A DNA stretch of 51,887 nucleotides from Armatimonadota bacterium (lineage in GTDB: Bacteria; Armatimonadota; UBA5829), in contig JAPLCU010000043.1 in assembly GCA_026392045.1 (NCBI GenBank), positions 1 through 51,887 of the forward strand, in the 5' to 3' direction. Under the pieces are notes generated by a model. The model ran no database searches. It was not told the origin of the DNA and saw only the letters and a program-made list of their open reading frames with translations. Positions 25,801-34,244 of this stretch are shown here, one piece after another (the first letter of the stretch is position 1; each line of letters opens with the position of its first letter). Position numbers and translations under genes: made by a program.

Positions 25801-27566
25801 TCGGATTGAACGAACGGATTCGCGGGCATCGTCCCCTGGTTCACGGTCAGCGAAGCTGCCGGATTTTTGCGGTCGATTATCAGGCCGTAGTTCCAGTCTG
25901 TTGTCGGTTTCACCTCATACTCGCCGAAATCCAGCCCATTGACTGTTTTGGTCTCTCGTTTGACCCAGTTCTCGCCTACCTTTAGCGAGTAAACCAGCGG
26001 CCCTCGCTCCACGGCAACGCTGTTATTAAACTGCGTGGTTGTCTTTAGGGTCATCGGAAAATCAAGTGTCACGGTGTCATTATTACTCCACGTGCGGTTG
26101 ATTCGATAGAATATCCCAGGAAACACGCTATACTGCGCAACGCCATTGACCTTCACAGATGGGCTCGCACACCACTCAGGTATCCTCACTTCAAGCGGGA
26201 ACTGCACCGATTGCGCGGTTGTCAGCGTTAACCTTATCTGCTCCTCGAACGGGTAATTGGTATCCTCAACAAACTTAACACTTACCCCGCTGCCCACGAG
26301 CGCCGTTACCTCAGTAGGAGCATAAGTGAATATAGCCAGGCCGTTATCCGAAGTGGCCGCCCAACTGAACTGCACGAACCTCGGCCAGCCCATATGCCAG
26401 TTAAAGCAGCAGCACGGCCAACCCGAAACCCACGACGGGGTCAGGGCGTCCACATAATCCTGGCCGAATATTCCCTTGGCGCCATAGAGGCTCTGAGCCT
26501 GGTTTGGCAGCGTGTAATACTGCTGCTGGCGCATGGTCTTGCTCAAGCATCCCGGGAGCGCATTAAACGCAAGCCGCTCAGTTATGTCACCAATTTTCGG
26601 ATTACCTACGATGGTCATGGTCACGCCGTCCGAAAAAATCCTGTCGACAATCGCGCAAAGCTCCGGTCCCTGTAATGAACTCTTGCCCGCCATAAACTCG
26701 GTGCAGGATAACATGTAGTGCGCTTGGCCATGCATCCTCATCCCATTGTTGTGACCTGCCATGAATGCGTCACGGTCGGTTGCGCTCAGCGATTTCTGAT
26801 ACCAGACCGCAGGCAGCTTGAACCCTTCGGCAACGTTTACGCCGTGGTTGTCCCCAAATGTGCCGTTGGTCAGAGCGGTGGTCCAATCCTCGGCGAGACC
26901 CTTTAGTGTGTCCATGAATGTCAGAAGCGTGGGGTCTCCATTGCGATTATATAGCCACTGCACCGCCAGGATGTTGTCTGCAACGCGCGCGGCTCCCCAA
27001 TAGCCCAATCCGCCACTGGGCACATTTGCCGCCTGGTAGGCGAAATACTTTTGCAAAAATGTTAGAACCCGAGCGTCCTGCGTTGCATCGTAGTAGTCTT
27101 CCATCATGATCAGCATGGGCATTCGCGCCCACCAGTCACCATCCGAAGTTCCGAAATACCCGCTTGCCTGCTGGCTATTGATTGCCCAATCGATCCACTT
27201 TTGAGCGCGAGTCTTTAGAGTGGCGTCATTTAGCGTATAAGCGAGAGGAATGAGTCCGCGAAGGTAATAGGTAGGCCGTTCCCAGCTGGAATCGGCGGCA
27301 TTACCGCCCAGCCATCCGCTGTTAGCTCCCAGCTCACCGTATACCGATTCCGCATTTCCGGTCAGACCGGTCTTCTGCAGCTCCAATTGCTTCAGCAACC
27401 AGCCTTTCGCTCTAATGGTTCCCATCGGCAGAGGCACATAAGGGGTGCTCACCAATGGCGACCGGTTAGACGTGTAGTTGGTGTTAGCCGCCTCAGCCAT
27501 GGGGCCTAAAACCGCCACCGCAGTAACCAGCAAAACTAATCTAACAAAACTCTTCTTTGAATTCAT
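22872..27566 (-). CDS. Large secreted DUF1680/GH127-type glycoside hydrolase with PA14 and LamG domains
   Basis: 1564 residues from ATG 27566 (AGGAGA 12 nt upstream; earlier frame starts lack a site). It has a signal peptide (FVRLVLLVTAVAVLG, then AEAANT). Residues about 40-640 are a GH127-like beta-L-arabinofuranosidase fold. GH127 enzymes use a zinc-bound cysteine nucleophile held by an ExC and a CC pair; here ELC is at about 302-304 and GWPCCCFNWH has cysteines at about 385-387, so the site looks intact. Then come PA14 (GLTGQYYSDKNMTNLV..., about 655-790), a LamG domain (about 800-1000), a second PA14 (about 1015-1150) and a second LamG (about 1160-1350). The last 200 residues are OB-like (KVVTWADPVSFYIQ). 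It probably degrades plant or microbial arabinosides outside the cell. Confidence 0.85.
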   Translation of the reverse strand: MNSKKSFVRLVLLVTAVAVLGPMAEAANTNYTSNRSPLVSTPYVPLPMGTIRAKGWLLKQLELQKTGLTGNAESVYGELGANSGWLGGNAADSSWERPTYYLRGLIPLAYTLNDATLKTRAQKWIDWAINSQQASGYFGTSDGDWWARMPMLIMMEDYYDATQDARVLTFLQKYFAYQAANVPSGGLGYWGAARVADNILAVQWLYNRNGDPTLLTFMDTLKGLAEDWTTALTNGTFGDNHGVNVAEGFKLPAVWYQKSLSATDRDAFMAGHNNGMRMHGQAHYMLSCTEFMAGKSSLQGPELCAIVDRIFSDGVTMTIVGNPKIGDITERLAFNALPGCLSKTMRQQQYYTLPNQAQSLYGAKGIFGQDYVDALTPSWVSGWPCCCFNWHMGWPRFVQFSWAATSDNGLAIFTYAPTEVTALVGSGVSVKFVEDTNYPFEEQIRLTLTTAQSVQFPLEVRIPEWCASPSVKVNGVAQYSVFPGIFYRINRTWSNNDTVTLDFPMTLKTTTQFNNSVAVERGPLVYSLKVGENWVKRETKTVNGLDFGEYEVKPTTDWNYGLIIDRKNPAASLTVNQGTMPANPFVQSDTPITITARAKKVPSWTMAVNGLPNEVPVGPVSSDALEETVTLVPFGAENLRITYFPEVVESGFAGGLTGQYYSDKNMTNLVMTRVDPAVNFDWGASPPAAGMNKDSFAIRWSGQIKPRYTGAYTFYVTSDDGRRLWVNNQQIINNWVDGSGTSTSTTISLTAGTWYSIKLEYYENNSAASVAMEWSSSSQAREIAPPSCLRSADSVDSDLIYTFDENAGTIAKDSSGSDRHGALMNGTMWTTGKIGSAISLDGLDDYVAVPNIGNRASFTLMAWVKVDMLANARNALFHCDGWESGDAALSVANTGELIFALNGASAEEQSSAYKFCGDDLGRWKHVTLVYDSAAKSVKFYLDGVLDSTRSYTAAPVAALNGIRIGGWDGGGRSFDGKIDDFRIYSRILTAAEITAMGDTGESRGLRAQYFDNIDFTAQKLVRSDANIDFNWGTGSPNASIGVDTFSVRWTGKIRPKYSETYTFYTTSDDGVRLWINGQLIIDNWTNHTATVDSGTISLVAGRKYDIKLDYYDNLTTAQIKLEWASASQIRETVPASHLLAPENYVDPSLAWYKFDEASGTAVIDSTGNGNNALVNGSYSRLTGKFGKAINLNPSTGYVSMPAGIMQNCTDFSISAWVKIDTNSTWARIFDIGSGTSSYMFLCLMQGSGIRYAIKYSSGGEQICDCPIALPTGIWKHLAVTQVGSVVTIYMDGSQVAQNKGITNKPSGLGATTQSWIGRSQYNDPYLDGMVDDFRIYTWGLSATEIAAMVADRPDNCIGYIKKTGIIGNQVMLVGKVVTWADPVSFYIQCPEIGHTTCGIKVISSALQTPGAVVNVSGVLGKNTDDELVVNATLANPGLAKDMPKAMGRMNRNVCGGTQGVAQGATYGVGINTVGTLQTTWGKATNVVVGSSMTIYDGSTFIVKTPILQGIPTPITVYGPIYGISDGDYVRVTGVSTIRKTSGVYYRTLVTRSWDDVVLMSHAIP

Positions 27567-27708
27567 GATCTTTGTATTCTCCTTGCTCATCAAAAATATG
27601 CGTGATTCGAAACATAACGCTCAGTTATTTGCAGTATATCACAAGAATACTCTTAATGTCGGTAAAATTAAAAAAAAATGGAGGGAAATCGCATTTAATT
27701 GATTAGTT

Positions 27709-27734
27709 GTTTCGGGAAACCCTTTTCCCGAAAC
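27709..27734. repeat. Palindrome upstream of the GH127 gene
   Basis: GTTTCGGGAAA ... TTTCCCGAAAC with a short CCCT centre. It lies about 145 nt upstream of the GH127 start and could be an operator or a member of the palindrome family. A related GTTTCGGGATTTCC follows at 27760. Confidence 0.55.
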
Positions 27735-27804
27735 CGTATCGGCTTAGTTGTTCAGTTAGCTGTTTCGGGATTTCCGGGTTGGGTTAAACGCTTGGATCAT
27801 AGTT

Positions 27805-27843
27805 TGATGGGCTTGTGGTCCAACCCTCAAATCCCGAAAGACC
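27805..27843. repeat. Interspersed 40-nt repeat, copy 2
   Basis: TGATGGGCTTGTGGTCCAAC ... CCGAAAGACCA, matching 19004-19043 with few changes and the same orientation. Confidence 0.7.
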
Positions 27844-27852
27844 AAAATAACT

Positions 27853-27884
27853 AAAGCCCGAGGCGAGATACCTCGGGCTTTTTG
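27853..27884. terminator. Intrinsic terminator (bidirectional shape)
   Basis: AAAGCCCGAGG ... CCTCGGGCTTTTT. It follows the minus-strand secreted-protein gene by 22 nt and also has a T-run on the plus strand. Confidence 0.85.
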
Positions 27885-27906
27885 ATTCGTAGATTTCTCG
27901 CGTCTA

Positions 27907-28989
27907 TTACAGTATGTTTGGAACCTGTGGGGCATTGATTCGCCGGTGGTTCTCGTAGACAACATCCAGTAAGCCGTCTTCCATCAGCTCTTCAATGAAT
28001 TCCGGTGTTTTAATTACAGTCTTGTCAGTGAACCCCGGGTAATTTACTGGGTCAAAGTCACGATCCAGCAGCGTGTAACGCCCTATCGGGGTGTAGTCAA
28101 AGTTGCTGTTGCGCCAACTGAATGCAGTGGGGCACTGCTCGACCACTGCAAATTGAGCTGGAGGAACCACAAAAACGCCGCCGCCATTAGGCTGTTTCCA
28201 GTTTATAACCCAGAACCGCTGAGTATCACTGAATGGTAAGGCACCAAGTCCTGGCGCGAAATTTGCCTTGAGAAGTTTTGCTAGTGTCGGTTCTTCCACA
28301 TCAGGGATTATAACTCGCTTCACGCCAAGCTTTGTTGTGATTGCATCCTGGCAATAGACGTTAAATGTGGGCAGAGTGATCGTCTTGGGCACCGATAAAG
28401 TGTTCAGAGAGATCACCTGCGGTATGCGATAGATTCCACCAAACTGCGGGTTACCAGCGGGGGATGCAAGCGATCCCAATGCAACTATCGGGCAATCTAC
28501 CACAATTCGCGGTTCAGGGTAGCCCACAAATGGTGAGGAAGTAAGAAAAACCTTTGTATTGTTAGGCAGCCCTGTGGGATTGCCTCCGCTCTCTGAGTCG
28601 GTATTTGTGATGACATGCGGTGTGACTCCCGGTTTCCATGTCACAAAACAGATCTGCCACAACCCTGAATAATAGGGTGAACTGGCTGTCGGGGCCGTTT
28701 CGAACACCGGCCCGGAATTATTGAAATTTGTAACGATGTACATCTTGCGCGCGGCATTGCCGATAGCGCTGGAAAGCTCCGGTGCAAGTGTAAGATTCTC
28801 CGTGGTCGCATAGCGAATGTTGTTAGTATCGGTGGATATAAACCATGCAACCGTGTCATCGAACCAGCCCTGGTGCATCGGCAGAGTGATTTTCCCATCA
28901 ATTTTAGGGAATGATGCGAGCACGCTCGAAGCGGCTGCACATACGATCAAAAGGGCAAATGCAATGTATATCAGGCTATAGCGTTTCAT
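27907..28989 (-). CDS. Secreted protein of unknown function (360 aa)
   Basis: Start chosen at ATG 28989 because AAGGAGGA lies 8 nt upstream and a clear signal peptide follows (MKRYSLIYIAFALLIVCAAA, then SSVLAS). The open frame extends 41 codons further up without a site. The mature protein is rich in beta-strand-like segments, Pro, Asn and aromatic residues (GRYTLLDRDFDPVNYPGF near the end). I do not recognise the family. There are no Cys pairs or membrane helix, so it is probably extracellular or periplasmic. It is transcribed alone, with a terminator after its stop. Confidence 0.75.
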   Translation of the reverse strand: MKRYSLIYIAFALLIVCAAASSVLASFPKIDGKITLPMHQGWFDDTVAWFISTDTNNIRYATTENLTLAPELSSAIGNAARKMYIVTNFNNSGPVFETAPTASSPYYSGLWQICFVTWKPGVTPHVITNTDSESGGNPTGLPNNTKVFLTSSPFVGYPEPRIVVDCPIVALGSLASPAGNPQFGGIYRIPQVISLNTLSVPKTITLPTFNVYCQDAITTKLGVKRVIIPDVEEPTLAKLLKANFAPGLGALPFSDTQRFWVINWKQPNGGGVFVVPPAQFAVVEQCPTAFSWRNSNFDYTPIGRYTLLDRDFDPVNYPGFTDKTVIKTPEFIEELMEDGLLDVVYENHRRINAPQVPNIL

Positions 28990-29282
28990 CGATTGTCCTC
29001 CTTGAAATGTCTTGGACTTGCGCATTATGCGCTTGCTTTTCGATTTGTCCAGATGCCCGTCCAAAGTTTGCCAAATGCGTCTATCCCCCCTTTCATCCTG
29101 GCGAACGGGCAAAATAATGTTGAATGGTGACTAATCGGCTGCTAAATACCCTGTAGGAGGACCATATTAAACACGCAACTTGCTATGCGAACAAAATACA
29201 TTCACAATGTGTGCTTGGCAGGGCAGGATTTGCTTTTTGCATGTAGTATTGCGGTTTGTGTATAATCTGAGCAGCAAAAATG

Positions 29283-29306
29283 CTCGGCGGGAGCCTCGCC
29301 CTCCTG
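29283..29306. repeat. Interspersed SAGASPS-type repeat, inverted copy
   Basis: CTCGGCGGGAGCCTCGCCCT is the reverse complement of the core at 48434-48462. It lies in the leader of the YjbQ-family gene. Confidence 0.65.
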
Positions 29307-29328
29307 TCTTGCTGCGAGGAGAACCAAT

Positions 29329-29721
29329 ATGGAAGTGATTTCTGTGAAAACAAACCAGAGAAATCAGTTTGTAGATATAACGGATAGAGTGCAAAGCGCC
29401 GTGACCAGCGCGGGTTTCAGAGATGGTATTGTTTGTGTTTTTGTGCCTCATACGACCGCCGGGGTGACCATCAATGAGAACGCCGACCCGGATGTAGTCT
29501 TCGATGTGCTCAACGCGCTCTCCAAGACCTATCCCGAGCACGCGGGCTACAGGCATATAGAGGGCAATTCGGATTCGCATGTAAAATCAAGCCTTATTGC
29601 GCCGTCGCTTACAGTAATTGTGCAAGACGGCCTTCTGAAACTGGGCACCTGGCAATCGATATACTTTACTGAGTTCGATGGACCCAGGACCAGGCAGCTT
29701 TGGGTGAAGATGATTGGCTGA
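29329..29721 (+). CDS. YjbQ/UPF0047 family protein (secondary thiamine-phosphate synthase type)
   Basis: 130 residues with the family hallmarks: VFVPHTTAGVTINENADPDV (conserved His-Thr-Thr and Asn-Glu) and EGNSDSHVKSSLIAPSLTV (His in the SHxK/S motif), ending in LGTWQSIYFTEFDGPR. The E. coli protein has weak thiamine-phosphate synthase activity, but the real substrate is unknown. The length is normal and GAGGAGAA precedes the ATG. It stands alone; the thiamine-pathway genes are not nearby. Confidence 0.92.
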   Translation: MEVISVKTNQRNQFVDITDRVQSAVTSAGFRDGIVCVFVPHTTAGVTINENADPDVVFDVLNALSKTYPEHAGYRHIEGNSDSHVKSSLIAPSLTVIVQDGLLKLGTWQSIYFTEFDGPRTRQLWVKMIG

Positions 29722-29849
29722 TTCTTGCTGTGTAAGCGCATTACCCTCAGATCGAAAAATTTGCATTGCGATTGTTCCCAGAGCAATAAGCATGTTATTT
29801 ACGCCTGGCTAATGTGGATAAACATATTAGAGATTAAGGCGGTAGATTT

Positions 29850-32800
29850 ATGCTTGATTTTATTCGCTCACAAGCGGATTTTATAGTTTTAATAAGCAGT
29901 ATCAGTTTCCTTGTAGTCGGTTCGATTTGTCTGTCACCTGGCAGATCAAGGCAGGCGCGCCTGCCATGGAAGTGGCTTGGGCTTTTCGGGTTGGTATACG
30001 GACTCGTTGAGGCGCTCAATCTGATAGCGCTCGACTTGGGCGACTCACATCTCTTTGAACTTGCGCGAGTATGCATAAAGGCCTCTTCGTTTGTTTTTCT
30101 CCTTGAGTTTGGCCGCTCCAGCTATGTTGCCGTGCGGGGTAAGGGACCCGGAAAATCCATCATTGCTCCGTTGACCGGCCTTGCGTTCCTGGGCGGTCTG
30201 ATTGGTGTTGGCGAGCTTCAACTGTCGCCACATCTACTGTTAGGACTGGCGGGGGCCGTTTGGAGCGCTCTTTCGCTAATTCTGGAATCGCGAGTGTCCA
30301 GCCGGAGTGTTCGATACTGCCTCGTCGCCATCGCATCAGCCATTTTGGCACATGTGATCGGCGGCAATGTTTTGCCTCAAGAGTTTGCAGCAGCTTTTGG
30401 CATCGTTATGGCCGGGGTAATTTGCAGCGCCCTGCTGCTGATGCCATCTTCGGAGACCGGAAGCCGTGTGCGTGCGCGGTCGATGATCGTGCCCGCCTGT
30501 CTGATTGGCTTGATATTGAGCTTTGGATGGATGGCAGCGGACAGGCTGGGAGAACAAACCAATCAGAGCCTCCAAAGCGAGCTTTCCGCTCGAACTCTAA
30601 CGTCAGCAACTGCGACCAACCCATTTCAGCCGGTCGGCACCCTCGGAATGGATATGGATCCCACATATTGGCCGAGCGCGGTTGCTCAGTCGAGGCTTAT
30701 TTGTCTTGTGGTCACGCTTTTGATATGCGCACTGGCTCTCACGTTTTTCTACGCTCTGCACAGCGCCCGAGATTATGGCTGGTATATTTCACTCTCCGAG
30801 CGGCGGCATAGGTATCTCGTGGAAAACTCTCCAAATTCAATTGAAGTGTTTGACGAGCAAGGGCGGTATTTGAGTATCAACGCAGCCGGACAATCAGTAA
30901 TCGGCTTTTCACAGCCGGAATTGATCGGCAGGAACTACGTGGATCTTTGGCCGGAAGAGGTGCGTCCGCTTGTTGCCGATCATGTAGAGCAGGTTTTGGA
31001 GGGCAAGAAAACGACGTTCGAGGCCGGATATGTGAGCCCGGATGGACGTTTTGTTGAGCTGTATGTGGCGCTCAATCCTATAGTGGACGATCTCGGTGCG
31101 ATTCACAGGTTCATGGGCATAAGCGCTGATATTACAGACTTGAAACACGCGCAAGGCGCCCTCGCATCCGAGAAAGACCGGCTCTCGATCACTCTGCGTT
31201 CCATCGGCGACGGCGTCATTGCCACCGATACAGAGGGCAAGGTGATGCTGCTGAACAAGGCGGCCGAAATGTTGACGGGATGGAGCGAGGCGGAAGCGAT
31301 CGGGCAACCTTTGGCCAGTGTTTTTAATATCATTAATGAGCAGACCGGTGAGCCTTGTAAGAGTCCGGTGGATAGAATGTTGGAAACAAACGGAATTGTG
31401 GAGCTTTCCAGCAACACATCGTTGATCGCCAAAGACGGTGTGGTGAGGAACATTTCAGATTCCGGCGCTCCGATTCGCGATAAGAACGGCAGCATTTCAG
31501 GTCTGGTAATAGCATTTCGGGATATGACCGAAAGAAAAGTTTACGGTGAAAAGCTCAACTATCTGGCCCATCACGATGCCCTTACGGGCTTGCCGAACCG
31601 TATGTTGTTTGCTGATCGCCTGGCTCAAGGTCTTGCTCGGGCCCGTCGTGATAACAGTAAGCTCGTGGTCATGTTCTTCGATCTCGATCGGTTTAAATTC
31701 GTCAATGATAAAATGGGTCATAATACCGGCGATTTGCTTCTCAAAGAGGTGGCGAAAAGGATGTCGGATTGCCTTCGCGAAGCGGATACCATTGCTCGCA
31801 TGGGCGGCGATGAGTTTATGGTCATTTTGGACAATATAGAGACAGCAGAGGCGGCTGTGGAAGCCGCTGAGAGAATGCTCCAAGCCCTGTCGCAGCCGAT
31901 GGATTTGGGCGGGCAGGAGTGCTTTATATCCTCCAGTATTGGAATAAGCATTTATCCCGATCATGGGTTGGACGCAGAAACCCTTGTCAAGAATGCGGAC
32001 ATGGCTATGTATAAAGCCAAAGAAAAAGGCAGAAACGGTTACTTCCTTTATACGGAAGATCTGAACGCGGCTGCTATGGAGAAACTGATCCTGGAGAACA
32101 ATCTCAGGAAAGCGTTGGAGCGCGGCGAGATGGAGCTCTATTATCAGCCTCAGGTGGCGATCAGGACCGGGTTCCCGGTCGGCCTTGAGGCTTTGGCGCG
32201 ATGGCATAGTCAGCAATTAGGCGATATATCTCCCAATGTGTTTATTCCGCTCGCGGAGGAGACAGGACTGATTATTCCAATAGGCGAGTGGGTTTTGCGC
32301 ACAGCTTGCATCCAGAGCAAGGAATGGGAAAACGCGGGCTACAAACCGAGAGTGATAGGTGTGAACATCTCCGCTCGGCAGTTCCAGCAGGGCGATCTCG
32401 TGACGACCGTCAGTAATGTCCTTAAGGAGACGGGCCTCGACCCCCGACGCCTGAATCTGGAAATTACAGAGAGCGTTCTAATGCAAGACCCGGATCATGC
32501 AACCCAGATACTGCACCAGCTGAGAGCGCTTGGGGTGCGGATTTCTTTGGATGATTTTGGAACCGGGTATTCATCGCTGAGTTATTTGAAGCGATTCCCG
32601 ATTGATGTCGTTAAGATCGATCAAACATTTGTGCACGACATTACTCATAGCGCCGGTGACGCCGCAATTGCCTGTGCTGTTATTTCACTTGCACATACCC
32701 TGAACATGAAAGTGATTGCAGAGGGTGTGGAGACTTTGGAGCAGTTGGATTTCCTGCGGTCTCTTGGTTGCGATGAGGTGCAGGGCTATTTCGTGAGCCC

Positions 32801-32882
32801 GCCGATTCCCTCAAGTGAGCTGGATGCTTCTATGCATTCCTATCATTTGGAGGCAGTGGAGATTGATTCTTTGGCGGCTTAG
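29850..32882 (+). CDS. Membrane PAS-PAS-GGDEF-EAL cyclic-di-GMP enzyme
   Basis: 1010 residues. The first 310 hold about seven to eight hydrophobic helices, with a final one before residue 310 (LICLVVTLLICALALTFFYA), so it is a membrane sensor. Two PAS domains follow (RYLVENSPNSIEVFDEQGR near 330; SIGDGVIATDTEGKVMLLNK near 455). The GGDEF motif is intact near 651, with the inhibitory RxxD site (READ) five residues before it, so it can make c-di-GMP and be feedback-inhibited. The EAL domain has GLEALARW near 778, NLEITESVL, DDFGTGYSSL and the KIDQTFV lysine, so it should also hydrolyse it. Which activity wins cannot be told. It ends at a tandem palindrome array. Confidence 0.93.
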   Translation: MLDFIRSQADFIVLISSISFLVVGSICLSPGRSRQARLPWKWLGLFGLVYGLVEALNLIALDLGDSHLFELARVCIKASSFVFLLEFGRSSYVAVRGKGPGKSIIAPLTGLAFLGGLIGVGELQLSPHLLLGLAGAVWSALSLILESRVSSRSVRYCLVAIASAILAHVIGGNVLPQEFAAAFGIVMAGVICSALLLMPSSETGSRVRARSMIVPACLIGLILSFGWMAADRLGEQTNQSLQSELSARTLTSATATNPFQPVGTLGMDMDPTYWPSAVAQSRLICLVVTLLICALALTFFYALHSARDYGWYISLSERRHRYLVENSPNSIEVFDEQGRYLSINAAGQSVIGFSQPELIGRNYVDLWPEEVRPLVADHVEQVLEGKKTTFEAGYVSPDGRFVELYVALNPIVDDLGAIHRFMGISADITDLKHAQGALASEKDRLSITLRSIGDGVIATDTEGKVMLLNKAAEMLTGWSEAEAIGQPLASVFNIINEQTGEPCKSPVDRMLETNGIVELSSNTSLIAKDGVVRNISDSGAPIRDKNGSISGLVIAFRDMTERKVYGEKLNYLAHHDALTGLPNRMLFADRLAQGLARARRDNSKLVVMFFDLDRFKFVNDKMGHNTGDLLLKEVAKRMSDCLREADTIARMGGDEFMVILDNIETAEAAVEAAERMLQALSQPMDLGGQECFISSSIGISIYPDHGLDAETLVKNADMAMYKAKEKGRNGYFLYTEDLNAAAMEKLILENNLRKALERGEMELYYQPQVAIRTGFPVGLEALARWHSQQLGDISPNVFIPLAEETGLIIPIGEWVLRTACIQSKEWENAGYKPRVIGVNISARQFQQGDLVTTVSNVLKETGLDPRRLNLEITESVLMQDPDHATQILHQLRALGVRISLDDFGTGYSSLSYLKRFPIDVVKIDQTFVHDITHSAGDAAIACAVISLAHTLNMKVIAEGVETLEQLDFLRSLGCDEVQGYFVSPPIPSSELDASMHSYHLEAVEIDSLAA

Positions 32883-32920
32883 CGGAAGTTCCCAAACTAC
32901 GTCATTCCGAGGAGGAACAT

Positions 32921-33110
32921 GATCGTCGGGGAAATCCGTTCCCCGACGCACGTTCAAAACGATGATCGTCGGGGAAATCCGTTCCCCGACGCACGTTCAA
33001 AACGATGATCGTCGGGGAAATCCGTTCCCCGACGCATGTTCAAAACGATGATCGTCGGGGAAATCCGTTCCCCGACGATGTTCAAAACGATGATCGTCCC
33101 GATTTAATCG
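32921..33110. repeat. Tandem array of four 43-bp units, each a long palindrome
   Basis: Each unit starts GATCGTCGGGGAAATCCG, is completed by TTCCCCGACG, and then has a GCACGTTCAAAACGAT linker. The stem is about 10 bp with a 5-nt loop. The units are at 32921, 32964, 33007 and 33050, and a fifth partial unit has a different stem (CCCGATTTAATCGGG). The array fills the gap between the convergent GGDEF-EAL and LysM-G5 genes. Spacing is too short for CRISPR and no spacers exist. Confidence 0.9.
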
Positions 33111-33129
33111 GGGTGACGTTTTCGTTACG

Positions 33130-34167
33130 TTAGCGTCTGGGTTTGATTCCCTTGGCAATGATTCTGGGCGACGCTTCGCGCAAGACCTCTTCGGCCATTA
33201 TCTCTGAACCGGTCTTTTTGCCGTTCTCATAGATAATTGCCACCTTGATCTGCCGTTGCCCTGATCTGCCGGGAAAAAGCAATGTGCTCTTGCCCAGGTA
33301 AAGCTGTGCGCTGGATACGTATTGAAGCGGTGCGGGGATAGTTTCGACCTTATCCGAAAGATCTCTCACGATAACCGTCAGCTTTACTTCGGTATCCTGA
33401 TGCCGAAGATTGTTCGGGCAGATTTGCAATCTGGCCCGCAGCGCTTTAACATGAACCTTGTCGCCGATATGCAGATGCGCAAGATTCACCCCAGGATTGA
33501 TCTGGATGATCTCCTCAAGCTTCAACCCATGTTTTTGTGCTATTGCGCCAGCAATGTCTCCATTTTGGACAGTGTAAATGGCGTCTGTAGTTTCAACGGG
33601 TTTGTTCGAGAATATCAGATTTACGGCCTCTTCGGCGGTCTTGCAGCAGAGCTTAAGAGGGACAGCCGCGATATCTACCATTACCTTCTGTTTGAATTGC
33701 GGCTCTTCGGCAAGGTTCTGGACCATACTTCCAAACTTCATTTTTGCTGCTTCCAACGTGTCTACAGCGGTTTTTTTGTCAGGTAAGGCAGCAATTGGCT
33801 TGCCATCCACAATAATTGCCCACCTTGGAGCCAGTGCACACACAACTTTGCGCACCGTGCTGAATGCTCTGCTGCGGCTTACCGGGCGAGCGTCATAAGG
33901 CGCTCTTGCCACGCGGACTTCCTGCTGGAACGCAACTTCTGACGGGTTGCAGCCGGATTCGCCTTTGATCTGGGTCAGCACAACCTCGGCATCTTTTTCC
34001 GAATACACACAAACTATAGGCTTGCCGTCAACCAGAATAAATGATTTTCCGCCTCGCAATTGCCCCACGGTCCACACCGTGGCGAGTGTTAATGCAATTG
34101 CTGCTATCACAATACGTTCAAGGCGCAGTTGCATTTTCAGGTTGTGTATAGTTTTTTCCTTGTCCAT
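33130..34167 (-). CDS. Membrane-anchored LysM-G5 cell-wall protein
   Basis: 345 residues. One N-terminal membrane helix (IVIAAIALTLATVWTVG, about 19-35) with a positively charged start gives a type II anchor. Two similar segments (FILVDGKPIVCVYSEKDAEV and AIIVDGKPIAALPDKKTAVD) recall the DUF348/YabE-type repeats. A LysM domain is at about 195-245 (YTVQNGDIAGAIAQKHGL, then IIQINPGVNLAHLHIGDKV). A G5 domain follows to the end (IKVAIIYENGKKTGSEIMAE). The catalytic 3D or peptidase domain that such proteins often carry is absent, so it probably only binds peptidoglycan. A genomic palindrome lies inside the frame between LysM and G5. AGGAG precedes the ATG. Confidence 0.85.
   Translation of the reverse strand: MDKEKTIHNLKMQLRLERIVIAAIALTLATVWTVGQLRGGKSFILVDGKPIVCVYSEKDAEVVLTQIKGESGCNPSEVAFQQEVRVARAPYDARPVSRSRAFSTVRKVVCALAPRWAIIVDGKPIAALPDKKTAVDTLEAAKMKFGSMVQNLAEEPQFKQKVMVDIAAVPLKLCCKTAEEAVNLIFSNKPVETTDAIYTVQNGDIAGAIAQKHGLKLEEIIQINPGVNLAHLHIGDKVHVKALRARLQICPNNLRHQDTEVKLTVIVRDLSDKVETIPAPLQYVSSAQLYLGKSTLLFPGRSGQRQIKVAIIYENGKKTGSEIMAEEVLREASPRIIAKGIKPRR
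33412..33438. repeat. Palindrome of the CGGGC family inside a coding region
   Basis: GTTCGGGCAGATTTGCAATC followed by TGGCCCG. It is the same sequence, bar one base, as the intergenic copy at 48497-48523. In the minus frame it encodes RARLQICPNN, a linker between LysM and G5. Confidence 0.85.
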
Positions 34168-34244
34168 CTTGTAAACTCCTGAGGAATATTACCTGATGCT
34201 ATTTTAGCAGAATGGGCATGGAAGTCAAATTTGGGTGTTGGGTG

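Noticed and set aside
32921-33110. CRISPR array
   Set aside because: The 43-bp units are near-identical from end to end with no variable spacers, and each unit is a palindrome.
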